From the NCBI GenBank assembly GCA_035304385.1, contig DATGQD010000028.1, forward strand, positions 4,460 through 68,459: a stretch of DNA of 64,000 nucleotides, read 5' to 3'. The translations under genes were made by a program, and so were the position numbers. The notes beneath the pieces were generated by a model. That model did not search any database and had not been told where the DNA came from. It worked only from the letters and a program-made list of their open reading frames with translations. Of the stretch, positions 27,449 to 36,974 are shown piece after piece. The stretch comes from ZC4RG29 sp035304385. Lineage in GTDB: Bacteria > Bacteroidota > Bacteroidia > Cytophagales > Cyclobacteriaceae. Each line of letters begins with the position of its first letter. Position 1 is the first letter of the stretch.

Positions 27449-28633
27449 TCATTGTCCATTTTCCTTCGGCAATAGCCTCACCAGTATAACGCCTTCGATT
27501 TCGCGGATGCCGGCGATCTGAGACTCCTCGACGTGCCCATCCACATCGATGATGTTGTAGGCGATCTCTTCGCGGTGGTGGTTGATCATGTCAGCGATGT
27601 TGATGTGTTGTGCAGCAAGGACGCTGGTGATTTTTCCCACCATGGCCGGAACATTGCGGTTTGCGATAATGATCCGGGCGCCACCGTTTCTCGGCATGTC
27701 TGCCGGGGGGAAGTTCACTGAATTGCGGATGTTGCCGTTCTCCAGGAAGTTACGAAGTTGCTCGACGGCCATAACGGCACAATTGTTTTCCGACTCGGGC
27801 GTAGACGCGCCCAGGTGGGGGACAGTTATGATCTTGTCGTGGCCAAGCAGCGATGCTTCAGGAAAGTCGGTGACGAAGCACGCAACCTTTCCGGAATCGA
27901 GTGCCTCGATCAGGTCGTTGGTGTTGATGAGTCCTTCACGCGCGAAGTTCATAATACGAACGTTGGGCTTCATGATGGCGAACTTCGACCTGTCGATGAA
28001 ACCCCGCGTAGAATCCAGCAGCGGTACGTGGATGGAGATATAGTCTGAGGCTGAGAGCAGCGCATCCAGGCTGCGGGCCTTCTTAACATACTTCGACAAC
28101 TGCCACGCGGCGTCAACAGAGATGTACGGGTCGTATCCGATGACGCGCATTCCCAGCGCTTCGCCGGCGTTTGCCACCAGCATTCCGATGGCTCCCAGTC
28201 CGATGACGCCAAGCGTCTTTCCCTGGATTTCCGGGCCCACAAAACTGGACTTACCCTTTTCAACCAGCTTGGGAACTTCCGCGCCCTTATCCTTGAGGCC
28301 TTGCGCCCAGGAGATCCCTTGTGCGATCTTTCTCGAAGACAGGAGCATGCCCGCAATGACAAGCTCTTTCACGGCGTTGGCGTTAGCGCCCGGCGTGTTG
28401 AAGACAACAATTCCGGATTCTGTGCATCGGGAAATGGGAATATTGTTTACGCCCGCGCCTGCCCGCGCAATAGCCTTTACTGAAGGCGGAAACGGATAGT
28501 CGTGAAGGGAATGACTCCTTAATAATATAGCGTCAGGGGATTGAAACTCAGAAGCAACTTCGTACTGATCCAGAGGAAACCGGGCAAGACCTTCTGGAGC
28601 GATCTTGTCAAATGTCTGTATTTTGAATACCAT
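27449..28633 (-). CDS. serA: D-3-phosphoglycerate dehydrogenase with ACT domain
   Basis: 394 residues. First step of serine synthesis: 3-phosphoglycerate to 3-phosphohydroxypyruvate with NAD+. NAD-binding loop GVIGLGAIGMLVANAGEALG, catalytic Arg in NFAREGLI, acid in TDFPEASLL, and His in VPHLGASTPESEN. The C-terminal ~75 residues form an ACT domain (VPAMVGKITSVLAAQHINIA) expected to sense serine. The gene starts 2 bp after the serC stop, so the pair is co-translated. It is shorter than three-domain SerA types because it lacks the intervening ASB domain. Confidence 0.96.
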   Translation of the reverse strand: MVFKIQTFDKIAPEGLARFPLDQYEVASEFQSPDAILLRSHSLHDYPFPPSVKAIARAGAGVNNIPISRCTESGIVVFNTPGANANAVKELVIAGMLLSSRKIAQGISWAQGLKDKGAEVPKLVEKGKSSFVGPEIQGKTLGVIGLGAIGMLVANAGEALGMRVIGYDPYISVDAAWQLSKYVKKARSLDALLSASDYISIHVPLLDSTRGFIDRSKFAIMKPNVRIMNFAREGLINTNDLIEALDSGKVACFVTDFPEASLLGHDKIITVPHLGASTPESENNCAVMAVEQLRNFLENGNIRNSVNFPPADMPRNGGARIIIANRNVPAMVGKITSVLAAQHINIADMINHHREEIAYNIIDVDGHVEESQIAGIREIEGVILVRLLPKENGQ

Positions 28634-28635
28634 GA

Positions 28636-29718
28636 TTATGCGTTTGCCTTTTCAAATTCTTCCATGAAGTCTACCAGCGCCTGTACGCCCTCGCGGGGCA
28701 TCGCATTGTACAGGCTGGCCCTCATCCCGCCGACGGACCGGTGTCCTTTCAGTGTTTTGAGGCCTCGCTTGGCCGCTTCTGAAATGAATTTAGCGTCAAG
28801 TTCGTCGCTGCCGGTCACGAATGGGATGTTCATGATCGACCGTGACCTTTTTTCGACGGTGCCTTTGAACAGGCGGGAGTTGTCCAGGTAATCGTATAAC
28901 AGTGCCGCCTTGGCGACGTTTTCTTTGTGCATGGCTGCGATGCCGCCTTTAGCGAGCAGCCATTCAAACACCAGGCCTGCCATGTAGATGGCGAAACAAG
29001 GCGGTGTGTTGTAAAGTGAATCGTTCTTGGCGTGCGTCTGGTAGTCCAGCATGGTCGGCGTAATATCAAGCGCTTTGCCCAGCAGGTCTTCGCGGATGAT
29101 GACGATGGTGACCCCGGCCGGGCCGATGTTCTTTTGCGCCCCGGCATAGATGAGTCCGAACTTTGTCACATCGTATTCCTGGCTCAGGATGTTGGACGAC
29201 ATGTCAGCCACCAGTGGCTTGGACCCGGTGTCCGGGATGGTAGGATACACCGTGCCGTAGATGGTATTGTTGGTCGTAATGTGGACATAATCGGCGTCCG
29301 GAGAGATCATACTCGGGTCGACCTCGGGTATATAGTTGAAGTTTTTGTCTTCGGAGCTTGCAATGACGTTCACCGTGCCGTAGCGTTTGGCCTCGGCCAC
29401 CGCCTTCTTCGACCAGGATCCGGTGTTGACATAGTCAGCCTTTCGGGCTTGCGAAAAGAGATTCAGGGGGACCATGGCGAACTGCGTTGAGGCCCCACCC
29501 TGAAGGAACAGAACCTTATAGTTGTCCGGAATATTCATCAGGGTCCGCAGGTTCTTGATGGCATTCTCGTGAATGGAGGAGTATTCCTTACCACGATGGC
29601 TCATCTCCATAACCGACATACCCGATCCCTGCCAGTCGACGAGTTCTTCCTGCGCCTTCTTCAAAACGTCAAGGGGCAGCACGGCTGGTCCTGCCGAAAA
29701 ATTGTAGCATCTGCTCAT
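28636..29718 (-). CDS. serC: phosphoserine aminotransferase
   Basis: 360 residues from ATG 29718, which gives the typical SerC N-terminus MSRCYNFSAGPAVLP; an in-frame start at 29751 would add 11 residues and is unlikely. PLP lysine lies in IYAGAQKNIGPAGVTIV. Other family blocks: GMSVMEMSHRGKEY, LFLQGGASTQFAMVP, GHRSVGGMRASLYNAMP. It transaminates 3-phosphohydroxypyruvate to phosphoserine using glutamate. First gene of serC-serA-DUF1015; a promoter candidate lies 57 bp upstream. Confidence 0.97.
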   Translation of the reverse strand: MSRCYNFSAGPAVLPLDVLKKAQEELVDWQGSGMSVMEMSHRGKEYSSIHENAIKNLRTLMNIPDNYKVLFLQGGASTQFAMVPLNLFSQARKADYVNTGSWSKKAVAEAKRYGTVNVIASSEDKNFNYIPEVDPSMISPDADYVHITTNNTIYGTVYPTIPDTGSKPLVADMSSNILSQEYDVTKFGLIYAGAQKNIGPAGVTIVIIREDLLGKALDITPTMLDYQTHAKNDSLYNTPPCFAIYMAGLVFEWLLAKGGIAAMHKENVAKAALLYDYLDNSRLFKGTVEKRSRSIMNIPFVTGSDELDAKFISEAAKRGLKTLKGHRSVGGMRASLYNAMPREGVQALVDFMEEFEKANA

Positions 29719-29774
29719 AGTAGTAGTGTGATTAAACTGGGGGATTATCATTTGAAATCGCTGTTGCGAGGCAG

Positions 29775-29806
29775 CGAATATGAAGGTAATTCACGAAAGA
29801 GCCAAA
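29775..29806 (-). promoter_or_regulatory. candidate promoter of serC
   Basis: On the minus strand TTTG (29806 to 29803), 20 bp, then CATATTCG (29782 to 29775), two bases off TAnnTTTG. The spacing is right and the start codon is 57 bp away, but the -7 match is imperfect. Confidence 0.28.
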
Positions 29807-30001
29807 AGTTGCGCAATGGATTTTGGCGCTGGAAATTCAACTGAAATGCGAAGGCCTTTTTATGGCGGTCTGATGGCGCGTAGGGCGCCGTTCAATCGTA
29901 TGCGCTACGGCTTCCTTCGCCCCGCTATGACCGTCCGTTCGAACGCTGAAAGTTTCAACCCGCTGACGGGAACCATTTTAGGACGGTATTGATTATTACG
30001 T

Positions 30002-30009
30002 TATCTTTG
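30002..30009 (+). promoter_or_regulatory. candidate -7 element for the RNA helicase gene (29719-30130 gap)
   Basis: TATCTTTG is an exact TAnnTTTG match; ATTTTA about 22 bp upstream is the nearest to a -33 box. It would give a leader of about 115 nt before the TTG start at 30131. The 412-bp divergent gap holds no convincing gene; an ORF at 29780-29992 has no signal or domain. Confidence 0.42.
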
Positions 30010-30130
30010 TAGATCAATATGTCCCGGACCATCCGGGCTTGCGATGATGAGGCGTGATCGCCGAATTTATGAAGAAGCCGATTCCGGCCACTTTTGAAAT
30101 AATGAGTATCCACTTTTTAGTCTTTGTCCT

Positions 30131-31387
30131 TTGACATTTTCTGATTTTAATTTCGATGAACGCCTGATGGACGGCCTGGCCTCCATGGGTTATGAACAAC
30201 CTACTCCAATACAGGAGCAGGCCATTCCTGCCATACTGGAAGGCCACGATATCATCGCCTGCGCCCAGACCGGCACCGGTAAGACCGCTGCCTACATCCT
30301 GCCCATCCTTCAGAAGATCCTCCATACCGAGCATCGGCACCTGAATACCCTCGTGCTGGCGCCGACGCGGGAGTTGGCGCAGCAAATAGACCAGCAGATT
30401 GAAGGCTTTGCGTATTTCATGGGCATTAGCTCGATCGCTGTCTACGGTGGCGGCGACGGCGCGGCCTGGGATAAACAGAAGCGGGCGCTCGAATCCGGAG
30501 CGGATATTATTATCGCTACGCCCGGCCGGCTCATCGCCCTCCTTTCTGCAGGCACCCTGAATCTCGAGCACCTTCAACATCTCGTCCTCGATGAGGCCGA
30601 CCGGATGCTCGACATGGGATTTTACGCCGACATCATCAGGATCATCAACTACCTCCCGCAGTCGCGTCAGACGCTCCTGTTTTCCGCAACCATGCCGCCG
30701 AAGATCCGGACGCTGGCGAACCGTATCCTCCGCACACCCCACGAGGTGAACCTGGCCGTATCCAAGCCGGCGGAAGGCATTCAGCAACAAGCCTACATCC
30801 TCTATGAGGCTCAGAAAATACCGATGATCAAATGGATACTGGGCCAGGAGGATCATAGTAGTGTGCTGATATTTGCCTCCACCAAGGAGAACGTGAAGAA
30901 GCTCACGACCCAGCTCAAAGGCAAAGGGTTCGCCGTGAAGGCCTTTCATTCCGACCTCGAGCAGCAAGAGCGCGATGAGATCCTCAGGGAGTTCAAGAGC
31001 CGGAAGTTGCCGATCATCGTGGGCACCGATATCCTGTCAAGAGGTATCGATGTCGAAGGTATCAGTCTCGTTATCAATTTCGATGTTCCACCGGACGTGG
31101 AAGACTACGTGCACCGCATTGGTCGTACCGCTCGCGCCGACCGCACGGGAACGGCGGTAACCTTCGTTAACGAAAAGGATCAGCGCCGGTTCGCCGATAT
31201 CGAACGGTTCCTCGGTAAGGAGGTACCCAAGATGGAAATGCCTGAAGACATCGGCGCGGGTCCGGAGTACCGGAAAACCGGCACCAACCACAAGCCCTGG
31301 AAACAGCACAACGGCAAGAAGAGAAGCAGCTCTTCATCCGGCCGGTCCCGTAAAGGCAAATTCCGTAAATCGCGTCGTTCGACATAA
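30131..31387 (+). CDS. DEAD-box RNA helicase, RhlE-like
   Basis: 418 residues from a TTG start; MTFSDFNFDERLMDGL matches the normal N-terminus of this family, and no in-frame ATG fits upstream. Motifs in order: Q motif (PTPIQEQAIP), I (AQTGTGKT), Ia (PTRELAQQ), II (DEAD), III (SAT), V (GTDILSRGID), VI (HRIGRTARA). The last ~50 residues are Lys/Arg/Ser-rich (KRSSSSSGRSRKGKFRK), a typical RNA-binding tail. It unwinds short RNA duplexes, probably in ribosome assembly or cold adaptation. Monocistronic. Confidence 0.95.
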   Translation: MTFSDFNFDERLMDGLASMGYEQPTPIQEQAIPAILEGHDIIACAQTGTGKTAAYILPILQKILHTEHRHLNTLVLAPTRELAQQIDQQIEGFAYFMGISSIAVYGGGDGAAWDKQKRALESGADIIIATPGRLIALLSAGTLNLEHLQHLVLDEADRMLDMGFYADIIRIINYLPQSRQTLLFSATMPPKIRTLANRILRTPHEVNLAVSKPAEGIQQQAYILYEAQKIPMIKWILGQEDHSSVLIFASTKENVKKLTTQLKGKGFAVKAFHSDLEQQERDEILREFKSRKLPIIVGTDILSRGIDVEGISLVINFDVPPDVEDYVHRIGRTARADRTGTAVTFVNEKDQRRFADIERFLGKEVPKMEMPEDIGAGPEYRKTGTNHKPWKQHNGKKRSSSSSGRSRKGKFRKSRRST

Positions 31388-31424
31388 CCCCGCACCTTAT
31401 ATTCGCCCCCATATTCGGAAGGGC

Positions 31425-31454
31425 TTGAACTTGCCACTGTCTTTGGTATCTTGC
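31425..31454 (+). promoter_or_regulatory. candidate promoter of the Rieske oxygenase gene
   Basis: TTG (31425-31427), 19 bp, TATCTTGC (31447-31454). The -7 differs from TAnnTTTG at two positions. Start codon 43 bp downstream. Confidence 0.25.
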
Positions 31455-31497
31455 ACGTGAGGACCGCCAACGCTCGCCTTGTACTTAACCGCCTGTG

Positions 31498-32550
31498 ATG
31501 AAGGAAGTTGATCACCCCCTGTTCCTCAGGGATATATGGTACTTTGCCCTGCACGGCAGCCATCTGCGTGCGGGTAAACTCGTGAGAAAACAGATCGCCG
31601 GCGAATTTATTGTGATGGGACGCGATGCCGACGGCGCACCCTTTGCGTTGAAAGACAATTGTCCACACCGGGGTGTACCCTTATCAAAAGGATGGTATGA
31701 TGGTAATACGATCACGTGTTGTTACCACGGGTGGCAGTTCGATGCCACTGGCACGTGCAGGAAGATACCGGCACTCCCGGACGACCGTATCGACGTGTCG
31801 AAGATCAAGGTGTTCCGCTATCCCTGCCGTGAAGTCAACGGAACCGTGTGGGTATACATCCCTCAAAATAAGTTGAAGCTGGAAGGGGCGGACCGCCATT
31901 TCCCCAACCTGTTGCTCGACCCTGCAAAGAAATTCTGGTATGTCGACACAGTGACGCTCCCGACGAACATCGACCACGCCGTCATCGGACTTATCGACCC
32001 CGCTCACGTCACCTTCGTTCATCAGTCGTGGTTCTGGCGATCAGCCAAAAATCTTAAGTTAAAGGAAAAGACGTTTGAGCCGTTCGGGCTGGGATTCCGG
32101 ATGGTGCGCCACAAGCCTTCGACGAATTCGAAGGGCTACTCTATATTGAAAGGCGGCACGTCGACCGAGATCACATTTCAATTGCCCGGCAACCGCGTCG
32201 AGCATATACAGGCCGGCGAACGCCACGAAGTAATATCCATTACCACACTCACACCCATTGACGGCGAAAATACCGAGCTGAACCATATCTTCTTCACTTC
32301 CCTCGGTCTGGCGCGGGCGTTGTGGTTGCCGCTGAGGCGACTCGGCCGAAAGTTTATCGGCCAGGACCTTGATGTATTCAGAAAGCTGGCCGAAGGGCTG
32401 GAGACGAATCCGACGCTCATGTTGTTGGGTGATCCCGACACCCAGGCGCGTTGGTATTATGAGTTGAAAAAGCAATGGAACATTTCCATCGCCGAGGGTA
32501 CCCCTTTCGAAAATACACTCAAAGGGCAGACGCTGCGCTGGGTTACCTGA
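31498..32550 (+). CDS. Rieske non-heme iron oxygenase, aromatic-ring hydroxylase/demethylase type
   Basis: 350 residues from ATG 31498 (a GTG directly before is also possible). Rieske cluster ligands Cys55/His57 (NCPHRG) and Cys74/His77 (CCYHGW). The catalytic domain has the iron-binding DPAHVTFVH. Size and motifs fit the single-component oxygenases related to VanA and pheophorbide/sterol oxygenases. It would need a separate reductase, not seen nearby. It converges on cardiolipin synthase with only 3 bp between stops. Substrate unknown. Confidence 0.92.
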   Translation: MKEVDHPLFLRDIWYFALHGSHLRAGKLVRKQIAGEFIVMGRDADGAPFALKDNCPHRGVPLSKGWYDGNTITCCYHGWQFDATGTCRKIPALPDDRIDVSKIKVFRYPCREVNGTVWVYIPQNKLKLEGADRHFPNLLLDPAKKFWYVDTVTLPTNIDHAVIGLIDPAHVTFVHQSWFWRSAKNLKLKEKTFEPFGLGFRMVRHKPSTNSKGYSILKGGTSTEITFQLPGNRVEHIQAGERHEVISITTLTPIDGENTELNHIFFTSLGLARALWLPLRRLGRKFIGQDLDVFRKLAEGLETNPTLMLLGDPDTQARWYYELKKQWNISIAEGTPFENTLKGQTLRWVT

Positions 32551-32553
32551 GGT

Positions 32554-34014
32554 TCAGAGCAACGGGGCCAGGATACGGGCCAACCCTTCCAGGAATATTC
32601 GAAATTTATTGCGTTTGCCCCATTCGTCCCGATCGAGCATGTAGCTATGCTCCAGATCTTTCCAGAAGGTATCCTTCATCTCGGCGTTGACATGCTCGCT
32701 GTAGATGATCGCATTGATCTCGAAATTCAATTCGAAACTCCGCAAGTCCATGTTTGCCGTTCCGACTATCGAAAGCGTGTCGTCGACAACCATTGTCTTG
32801 GCATGGATGAGGCCTTTGGTGTACAGGTGGATCTTAACGCCCGCTTCTAACAAGGTGAGGAAATAGAAACGAGACGCTGCGTCGACAAAGGCGGAATCGG
32901 AACGTTCCGGTATCAGCACACGGACCTCCTTGCCGCTAAAGGCCGCCTGCTTGATGGCGTTCATCATGGTCTCGTTCGGGATGAAGTAAGGCGTGGTAAT
33001 GTATACGCATTTCTTTGCCATCATGATGGCGGTGAAATACGAAAGCATGATGCTCGGACGCGGGTAGTCGGGACCTCCGGTAACAATTTGCACGAGGTCT
33101 TTGTAGTCGGGTAACGGCGGGGTGTCCGGAAACAGGTCGGGACTGAAGCCGAGGCTTTGCCCGGAGCAGAAGTTCCAGTTGGATAGAAAGTGGTATTGTA
33201 AGGTAAGTACGGCGCGCCCTTCGATTTTCACATGCGTATCCCGCCAGTACTTGTTGTCGACAAGTCCGTTTACGTACCGGTCGGCGATGTTCATGCCGCC
33301 AAGAAATCCGACGTTCCCATCGATGATCACAACCTTGCGGTGGTCGCGAAAGTTAATGCGGTTGGCAAACAGCACGAAGTGGATGCGGAAGAATGGATAG
33401 ATCTCCACACCGTTTTCACGGAACTCGTCGACAAAATTTCGCCACAACCGGTGACTTCCGAAGTCGTCAAAGATTATACGAACCTTAACGCCTTCGCGTG
33501 CCTTTTTTATCAATGCATCTTTTACCTGGCCGCCGGTGGTGTCCTCTTCGAATATATAATACTCCAGGTGGATGAATTTCTCCGCCTTGTCGATCGCTTC
33601 AAGAAGGGCCGGAAACTTTTGCTCCCCATTAAGTAGAACGGTAACTCTATTCTCCGAGAGGGGCGATAGCGATTCGCCTAGCAGCAGGTCGATGAGATCG
33701 TCGTTCGGTTCCGACAGCTGAGGATAACGTTCGCGTACCTCGAGGGAATCCTTCTGGACGGTGTCGCGAACCTGGTTGAATAAGGTAGTATTGCGTATGA
33801 GTTTCTTGCTGTAGATACGGCGGTTGCGGTAGTTTACGCCAACGAGGAAGTACAGCAAAGGGCCGCCAACGGGAAACAGAATGATCAATAGGAGGTAGGC
33901 AGCGGTCTTGGAAGGACTGCGGGTCTCCAGGACGACCCGCACCGCGGCGAACAGGCCAAATGCGACCACACCTAGCCAAATCAGAAGACTCTGGTCTTTC
34001 AGGAACAGCCACAT
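32554..34014 (-). CDS. cls: cardiolipin synthase
   Basis: 486 residues. Two N-terminal membrane helices (WLGVVAFGLFAAVRVVL and AAYLLLIILFPVGGPLLYFL) precede two phospholipase D domains, each with an HKD motif: HRKVVIIDGN and HAKTMVVDDT. It joins two phosphatidylglycerol molecules into cardiolipin at the inner membrane. Length is normal. Convergent with the Rieske gene. Confidence 0.96.
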   Translation of the reverse strand: MWLFLKDQSLLIWLGVVAFGLFAAVRVVLETRSPSKTAAYLLLIILFPVGGPLLYFLVGVNYRNRRIYSKKLIRNTTLFNQVRDTVQKDSLEVRERYPQLSEPNDDLIDLLLGESLSPLSENRVTVLLNGEQKFPALLEAIDKAEKFIHLEYYIFEEDTTGGQVKDALIKKAREGVKVRIIFDDFGSHRLWRNFVDEFRENGVEIYPFFRIHFVLFANRINFRDHRKVVIIDGNVGFLGGMNIADRYVNGLVDNKYWRDTHVKIEGRAVLTLQYHFLSNWNFCSGQSLGFSPDLFPDTPPLPDYKDLVQIVTGGPDYPRPSIMLSYFTAIMMAKKCVYITTPYFIPNETMMNAIKQAAFSGKEVRVLIPERSDSAFVDAASRFYFLTLLEAGVKIHLYTKGLIHAKTMVVDDTLSIVGTANMDLRSFELNFEINAIIYSEHVNAEMKDTFWKDLEHSYMLDRDEWGKRNKFRIFLEGLARILAPLL

Positions 34015-34147
34015 AGTTGCAATGTCGGAAAAAAGTGTTTAAGTGCCTGCTTCGTCACCCGTCAGGCTGCGGAAGGCGGAAAGTATTGAACGTTTAGATT
34101 GCCGAAATTACCCTCAGCGCCGGTGCGCCATCGCGGTGAAACGCGCA

Positions 34148-34732
34148 CTACTTCGCAGGGTTGATCATAATATGCGCCCTATGCGTTCCCGGATCCATGA
34201 TCCAGGGCATGCCCGGCACATCGGGTTTAAGCGGCAGCCCGGTACTTTCAGCAGTAGCGTATGGGATGTACACCACGTACCTTAGGTAGCCATTTGTTAC
34301 CTCGCCGGTCTCGGTATTGAAACCTTCCCTGGGGGCGGTAAAGACGAATAGGGTAGTGGGCGACTCCGGCATCGAGAGCTTACCGGCCTTTACCTCTGCC
34401 TCACGGATATCAAATATTTCCTGAAACGATTTGCCTTCTTTCTGCAGGGCCCGTCCGCGTGCCATGAAGGGCTCGAGGTCGCGATGATAACAGGAGACGT
34501 TCAAACCGTCTTTTTTCGGGTCGTCCGCCAGGCAAATCATTTCGTTAGTACCCTTTCTCAACACCACCACGTCGCCGTTGGCGTCGACGCCCAGGACGGT
34601 GGCCCCTTCGCGCAACCCTTCAGGGGCGGCGAGAACGGCAGATTTGATTCGGATGGAAGGGTTGGGCGTTTGCGCTATGGCAGGGACCGCTGCGGCAACC
34701 CATAATCCCGTAAGCCAGCACAGTGTCTTCAT
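34148..34732 (-). CDS. secreted protein of unknown function
   Basis: 194 residues. Signal peptide to about residue 21 (VPAIAQ). No domain recognised. The mature protein contains one Cys pair (MICLADDPKKDGLNVSCYHR) that could form a disulfide and a C-terminal PDVPGMPWIMDPGTHRAHIM rich in His, Met and Pro. The text LGVDANGDVVVLRKGTNEMICLA reads like a small beta domain. Similar periplasmic orphans are common in Bacteroidota. Transcribed divergently from the second sigma gene. Confidence 0.8.
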   Translation of the reverse strand: MKTLCWLTGLWVAAAVPAIAQTPNPSIRIKSAVLAAPEGLREGATVLGVDANGDVVVLRKGTNEMICLADDPKKDGLNVSCYHRDLEPFMARGRALQKEGKSFQEIFDIREAEVKAGKLSMPESPTTLFVFTAPREGFNTETGEVTNGYLRYVVYIPYATAESTGLPLKPDVPGMPWIMDPGTHRAHIMINPAK

Positions 34733-34869
34733 CGTGGTGGGCGGTTTGATTTTCCCTTAAGGTACCGGTATTCGTGCAGGAATTCAAGACCGGCCCGGGA
34801 ATGACTTTTTGGGGTTAAATTACATGTAGGTCCCGACAGGCAACCCTCCACAGCGAATGCCTGTATGGA

Positions 34870-35454
34870 TTGAGTAACCAAGCAGCCCATTTGGACAAGA
34901 AGGAAGAAAAAGTTGTCAAGCTGTTGATCGGTTGCAGAAAACAGCACCGCGGCAGCCAGAAGCTTCTATACCAGGAGTTCTACGCATATGGTATGAGCAT
35001 CTGTTTGCGCTATGCCGACAACCGTGACGAAGCTGCCGAAGTTCTTAATGATGGATTTATGAAGGTATTTCAAAACATCGCAAAGTTTGATCTGAAGCGT
35101 CCTTTTAAACCCTGGCTGCGCAGGATTATTGTAAACACTGCCATCAACCATTATCACCAAAAGAATCGCATCCCGAAGTCAGCAGATTTGAATGTGGTTG
35201 GGCAAAACGCCAACGAGGAGAAAGTACTATCCGGAATCACTTATGATGAAATCGTACAGATGCTGCGCAAACTGCCGCCGGCGTATCGAACGGTGTTCAA
35301 TCTCCATGTGATCGAGGGATATAAACATGAAGAAATTGCCCACATGCTGGGCGTGTCAGTGGGGACATCCAAATCGAACCTGTTCAAAGCAAAGGAACAG
35401 CTTCGAAGGATTCTGAATCAATTCTTTGAAACCGATTATGTCGATAAAGGATAA
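34870..35454 (+). CDS. ECF-type RNA polymerase sigma factor
   Basis: 194 residues from a TTG at 34870; the nearby ATG at 34865 stops after two codons, and a second in-frame TTG lies at 34891, so the exact start is uncertain. Region 2: YGMSICLRYADNRDEAAEVL and FMKVFQNIAKF; region 4: LRKLPPAYRTVFNLHVIEGY and EEIAHMLGVSVGTSKSNLFK. The gene overlaps the downstream protein by 17 bp, so the two are co-translated and probably a sigma/regulator pair. Confidence 0.93.
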   Translation: MSNQAAHLDKKEEKVVKLLIGCRKQHRGSQKLLYQEFYAYGMSICLRYADNRDEAAEVLNDGFMKVFQNIAKFDLKRPFKPWLRRIIVNTAINHYHQKNRIPKSADLNVVGQNANEEKVLSGITYDEIVQMLRKLPPAYRTVFNLHVIEGYKHEEIAHMLGVSVGTSKSNLFKAKEQLRRILNQFFETDYVDKG

Positions 35455-36877
35455 CGATAGCCTGGAAGATTTTTTCCGGAAAGCCACGCGCCACCACGAT
35501 CTCCAGTTCAACGAAGAAGACTGGAAGAAGTTGGAGCGCAGGCTTGACGAGGAGCAGCCGGTACCGCCGGTGGGATGGTTCGGCGCGCACGGTCGTAAAG
35601 CCTTATTGGGCCTGGCCTTCCTCGTCGGTGTCGTCGCCGTGCTCCTTTTGCTTCCGGGGCAGGACGTTACGGAAGGCGCTGGTGAAGGCGTTACAGGCAC
35701 AACAGATAAGGTCGACTCCGGGATTGCATCTGCACCGAACGCGCCTGGTGATCAATCGGAGGGTGATCCCCGGTCATCTGAGGGTGGCAAGTCAGCTGTT
35801 GATCGGGTAACGGATCAGTCGGCGTTATCCCGTTCCGAAGACGGGCCACAAGTGTCTGAGGCGATTCGGGAGAACGCCGCGCAAGGCGGTGCGCCGGAGC
35901 GTAACATGCGTATCGACGCTGAGCGGAGCAGTGGAAATCGACCAACACGTCGGGCTGACGTTTCGTCGGCAGCCGCTGTTGATAATAATCGTATTTCGAC
36001 AGCGGGATCGGGCAGTGATACCGAGAAGCAGGCGGCCGAAAATATCAACATTGAGAAAGACCCATCGGAAGTGTCTGGCTTTAATCGAATGCAGCCTGAG
36101 CCGCCTGCGCCAGCCGAACGTATGGTGAACGAGTCGGAAGCGTTGACGCAAGTGCAGGATCAAGCTGCCGACAGTGCATCGGTGGAAACAACCGCCGATG
36201 CACTTGAGGCCCCCCGGCGCAAGACCTTCGACGAGACGCGCAGTCGCTTCAGTATCAGCGTTGTCGCCGCGCCGGATTTCAGCAAGACGGCGAACGGAGG
36301 CTCCATGGGTACTGGCGATGCGATAGGCGCCTTCTTCCATTACCAGGTATTGCCCCGCTGGGGTGTTTCTGCCGGCGCCATGTACACCAATAAGAAATAT
36401 TGGGGAAAAGGGAACGAATACCGTCCGCCCACCGGCTACTGGAAAGCCCTGACCAATGGCGTAGTGCCGGATCGCATTGACGGAACGTGTTCTATGTACG
36501 AAGTGCCTGTCGCCGTAACCTTCGATATCCTTAGTACGCGCAGGATCCGGTTGTTCGCGAGCGCCGGGGTGTCGAGCTATTTCGTGCAGAGTGAAGAATA
36601 CTACTATCATTTTGATACCCCGAATCCGGGCGCGGTCAATGGCTGGACGGGCAAGAAGCCTTCGACCTTGTGGTTCGGAATCGGTACCCTCTCCGCGGGC
36701 TTCGACTTCAGGGCTACGCGTACACTCTCGGTGGGGATCGAACCCTATTTCAAGGTCCCCCTGGAAGGTATGGGCTGGGCCGACATCGACCTGTACAGCA
36801 CGGGGGTGATGTTTGCCGCCCGCTACCATTTTGCCAGGAAGGCGAACAAGCATCCGCCTTCGATACAGGGTCCCTAG
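35438..36877 (+). CDS. predicted envelope-spanning protein: cytoplasmic head, one membrane helix, linker, beta-barrel-like domain
   Basis: 479 residues from ATG 35438, overlapping the sigma gene by 17 bp. Residues 1-50 are charged (DFFRKATRHHDLQFNEEDWK) and would be cytosolic; 54-73 are one membrane helix (ALLGLAFLVGVVAVLLLLPG); 74-265 are a Ser/Glu/Asp/Gly/Pro-rich linker; 267-479 have the alternating pattern of an outer-membrane beta-barrel (FSISVVAAPDF, GAFFHYQVLPRWGVSAGAMY, RIRLFASAGVSSYF, LSVGIEPYFKVPLEG) and end in YHFARK. In Bacteroidota the short N-terminal segment next to an ECF sigma gene is probably the sigma-binding part, making this a candidate anti-sigma factor with a distal sensor. 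The next gene, a CHRD lipoprotein, follows after 97 bp. Confidence 0.8.
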   Translation: MSIKDNDSLEDFFRKATRHHDLQFNEEDWKKLERRLDEEQPVPPVGWFGAHGRKALLGLAFLVGVVAVLLLLPGQDVTEGAGEGVTGTTDKVDSGIASAPNAPGDQSEGDPRSSEGGKSAVDRVTDQSALSRSEDGPQVSEAIRENAAQGGAPERNMRIDAERSSGNRPTRRADVSSAAAVDNNRISTAGSGSDTEKQAAENINIEKDPSEVSGFNRMQPEPPAPAERMVNESEALTQVQDQAADSASVETTADALEAPRRKTFDETRSRFSISVVAAPDFSKTANGGSMGTGDAIGAFFHYQVLPRWGVSAGAMYTNKKYWGKGNEYRPPTGYWKALTNGVVPDRIDGTCSMYEVPVAVTFDILSTRRIRLFASAGVSSYFVQSEEYYYHFDTPNPGAVNGWTGKKPSTLWFGIGTLSAGFDFRATRTLSVGIEPYFKVPLEGMGWADIDLYSTGVMFAARYHFARKANKHPPSIQGP

Positions 36878-36974
36878 ACCAGGTAACTCCAAAACCCAGA
36901 CCTGCTACATACTACAACCGGCGAAAAATACGGTTGACAAGGCTTCATTTACCCTTGACAAAACAGACAACCCT

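Noticed and set aside
30014..30967. 317-residue minus-strand ORF
   Set aside because: It lies opposite the DEAD-box helicase gene, whose motifs are complete; the antisense protein has no domain or signal.
35825..36892. 355-residue minus-strand ORF
   Set aside because: Antisense to the envelope-spanning protein, which is supported by overlap with the sigma gene and its helix and beta pattern.
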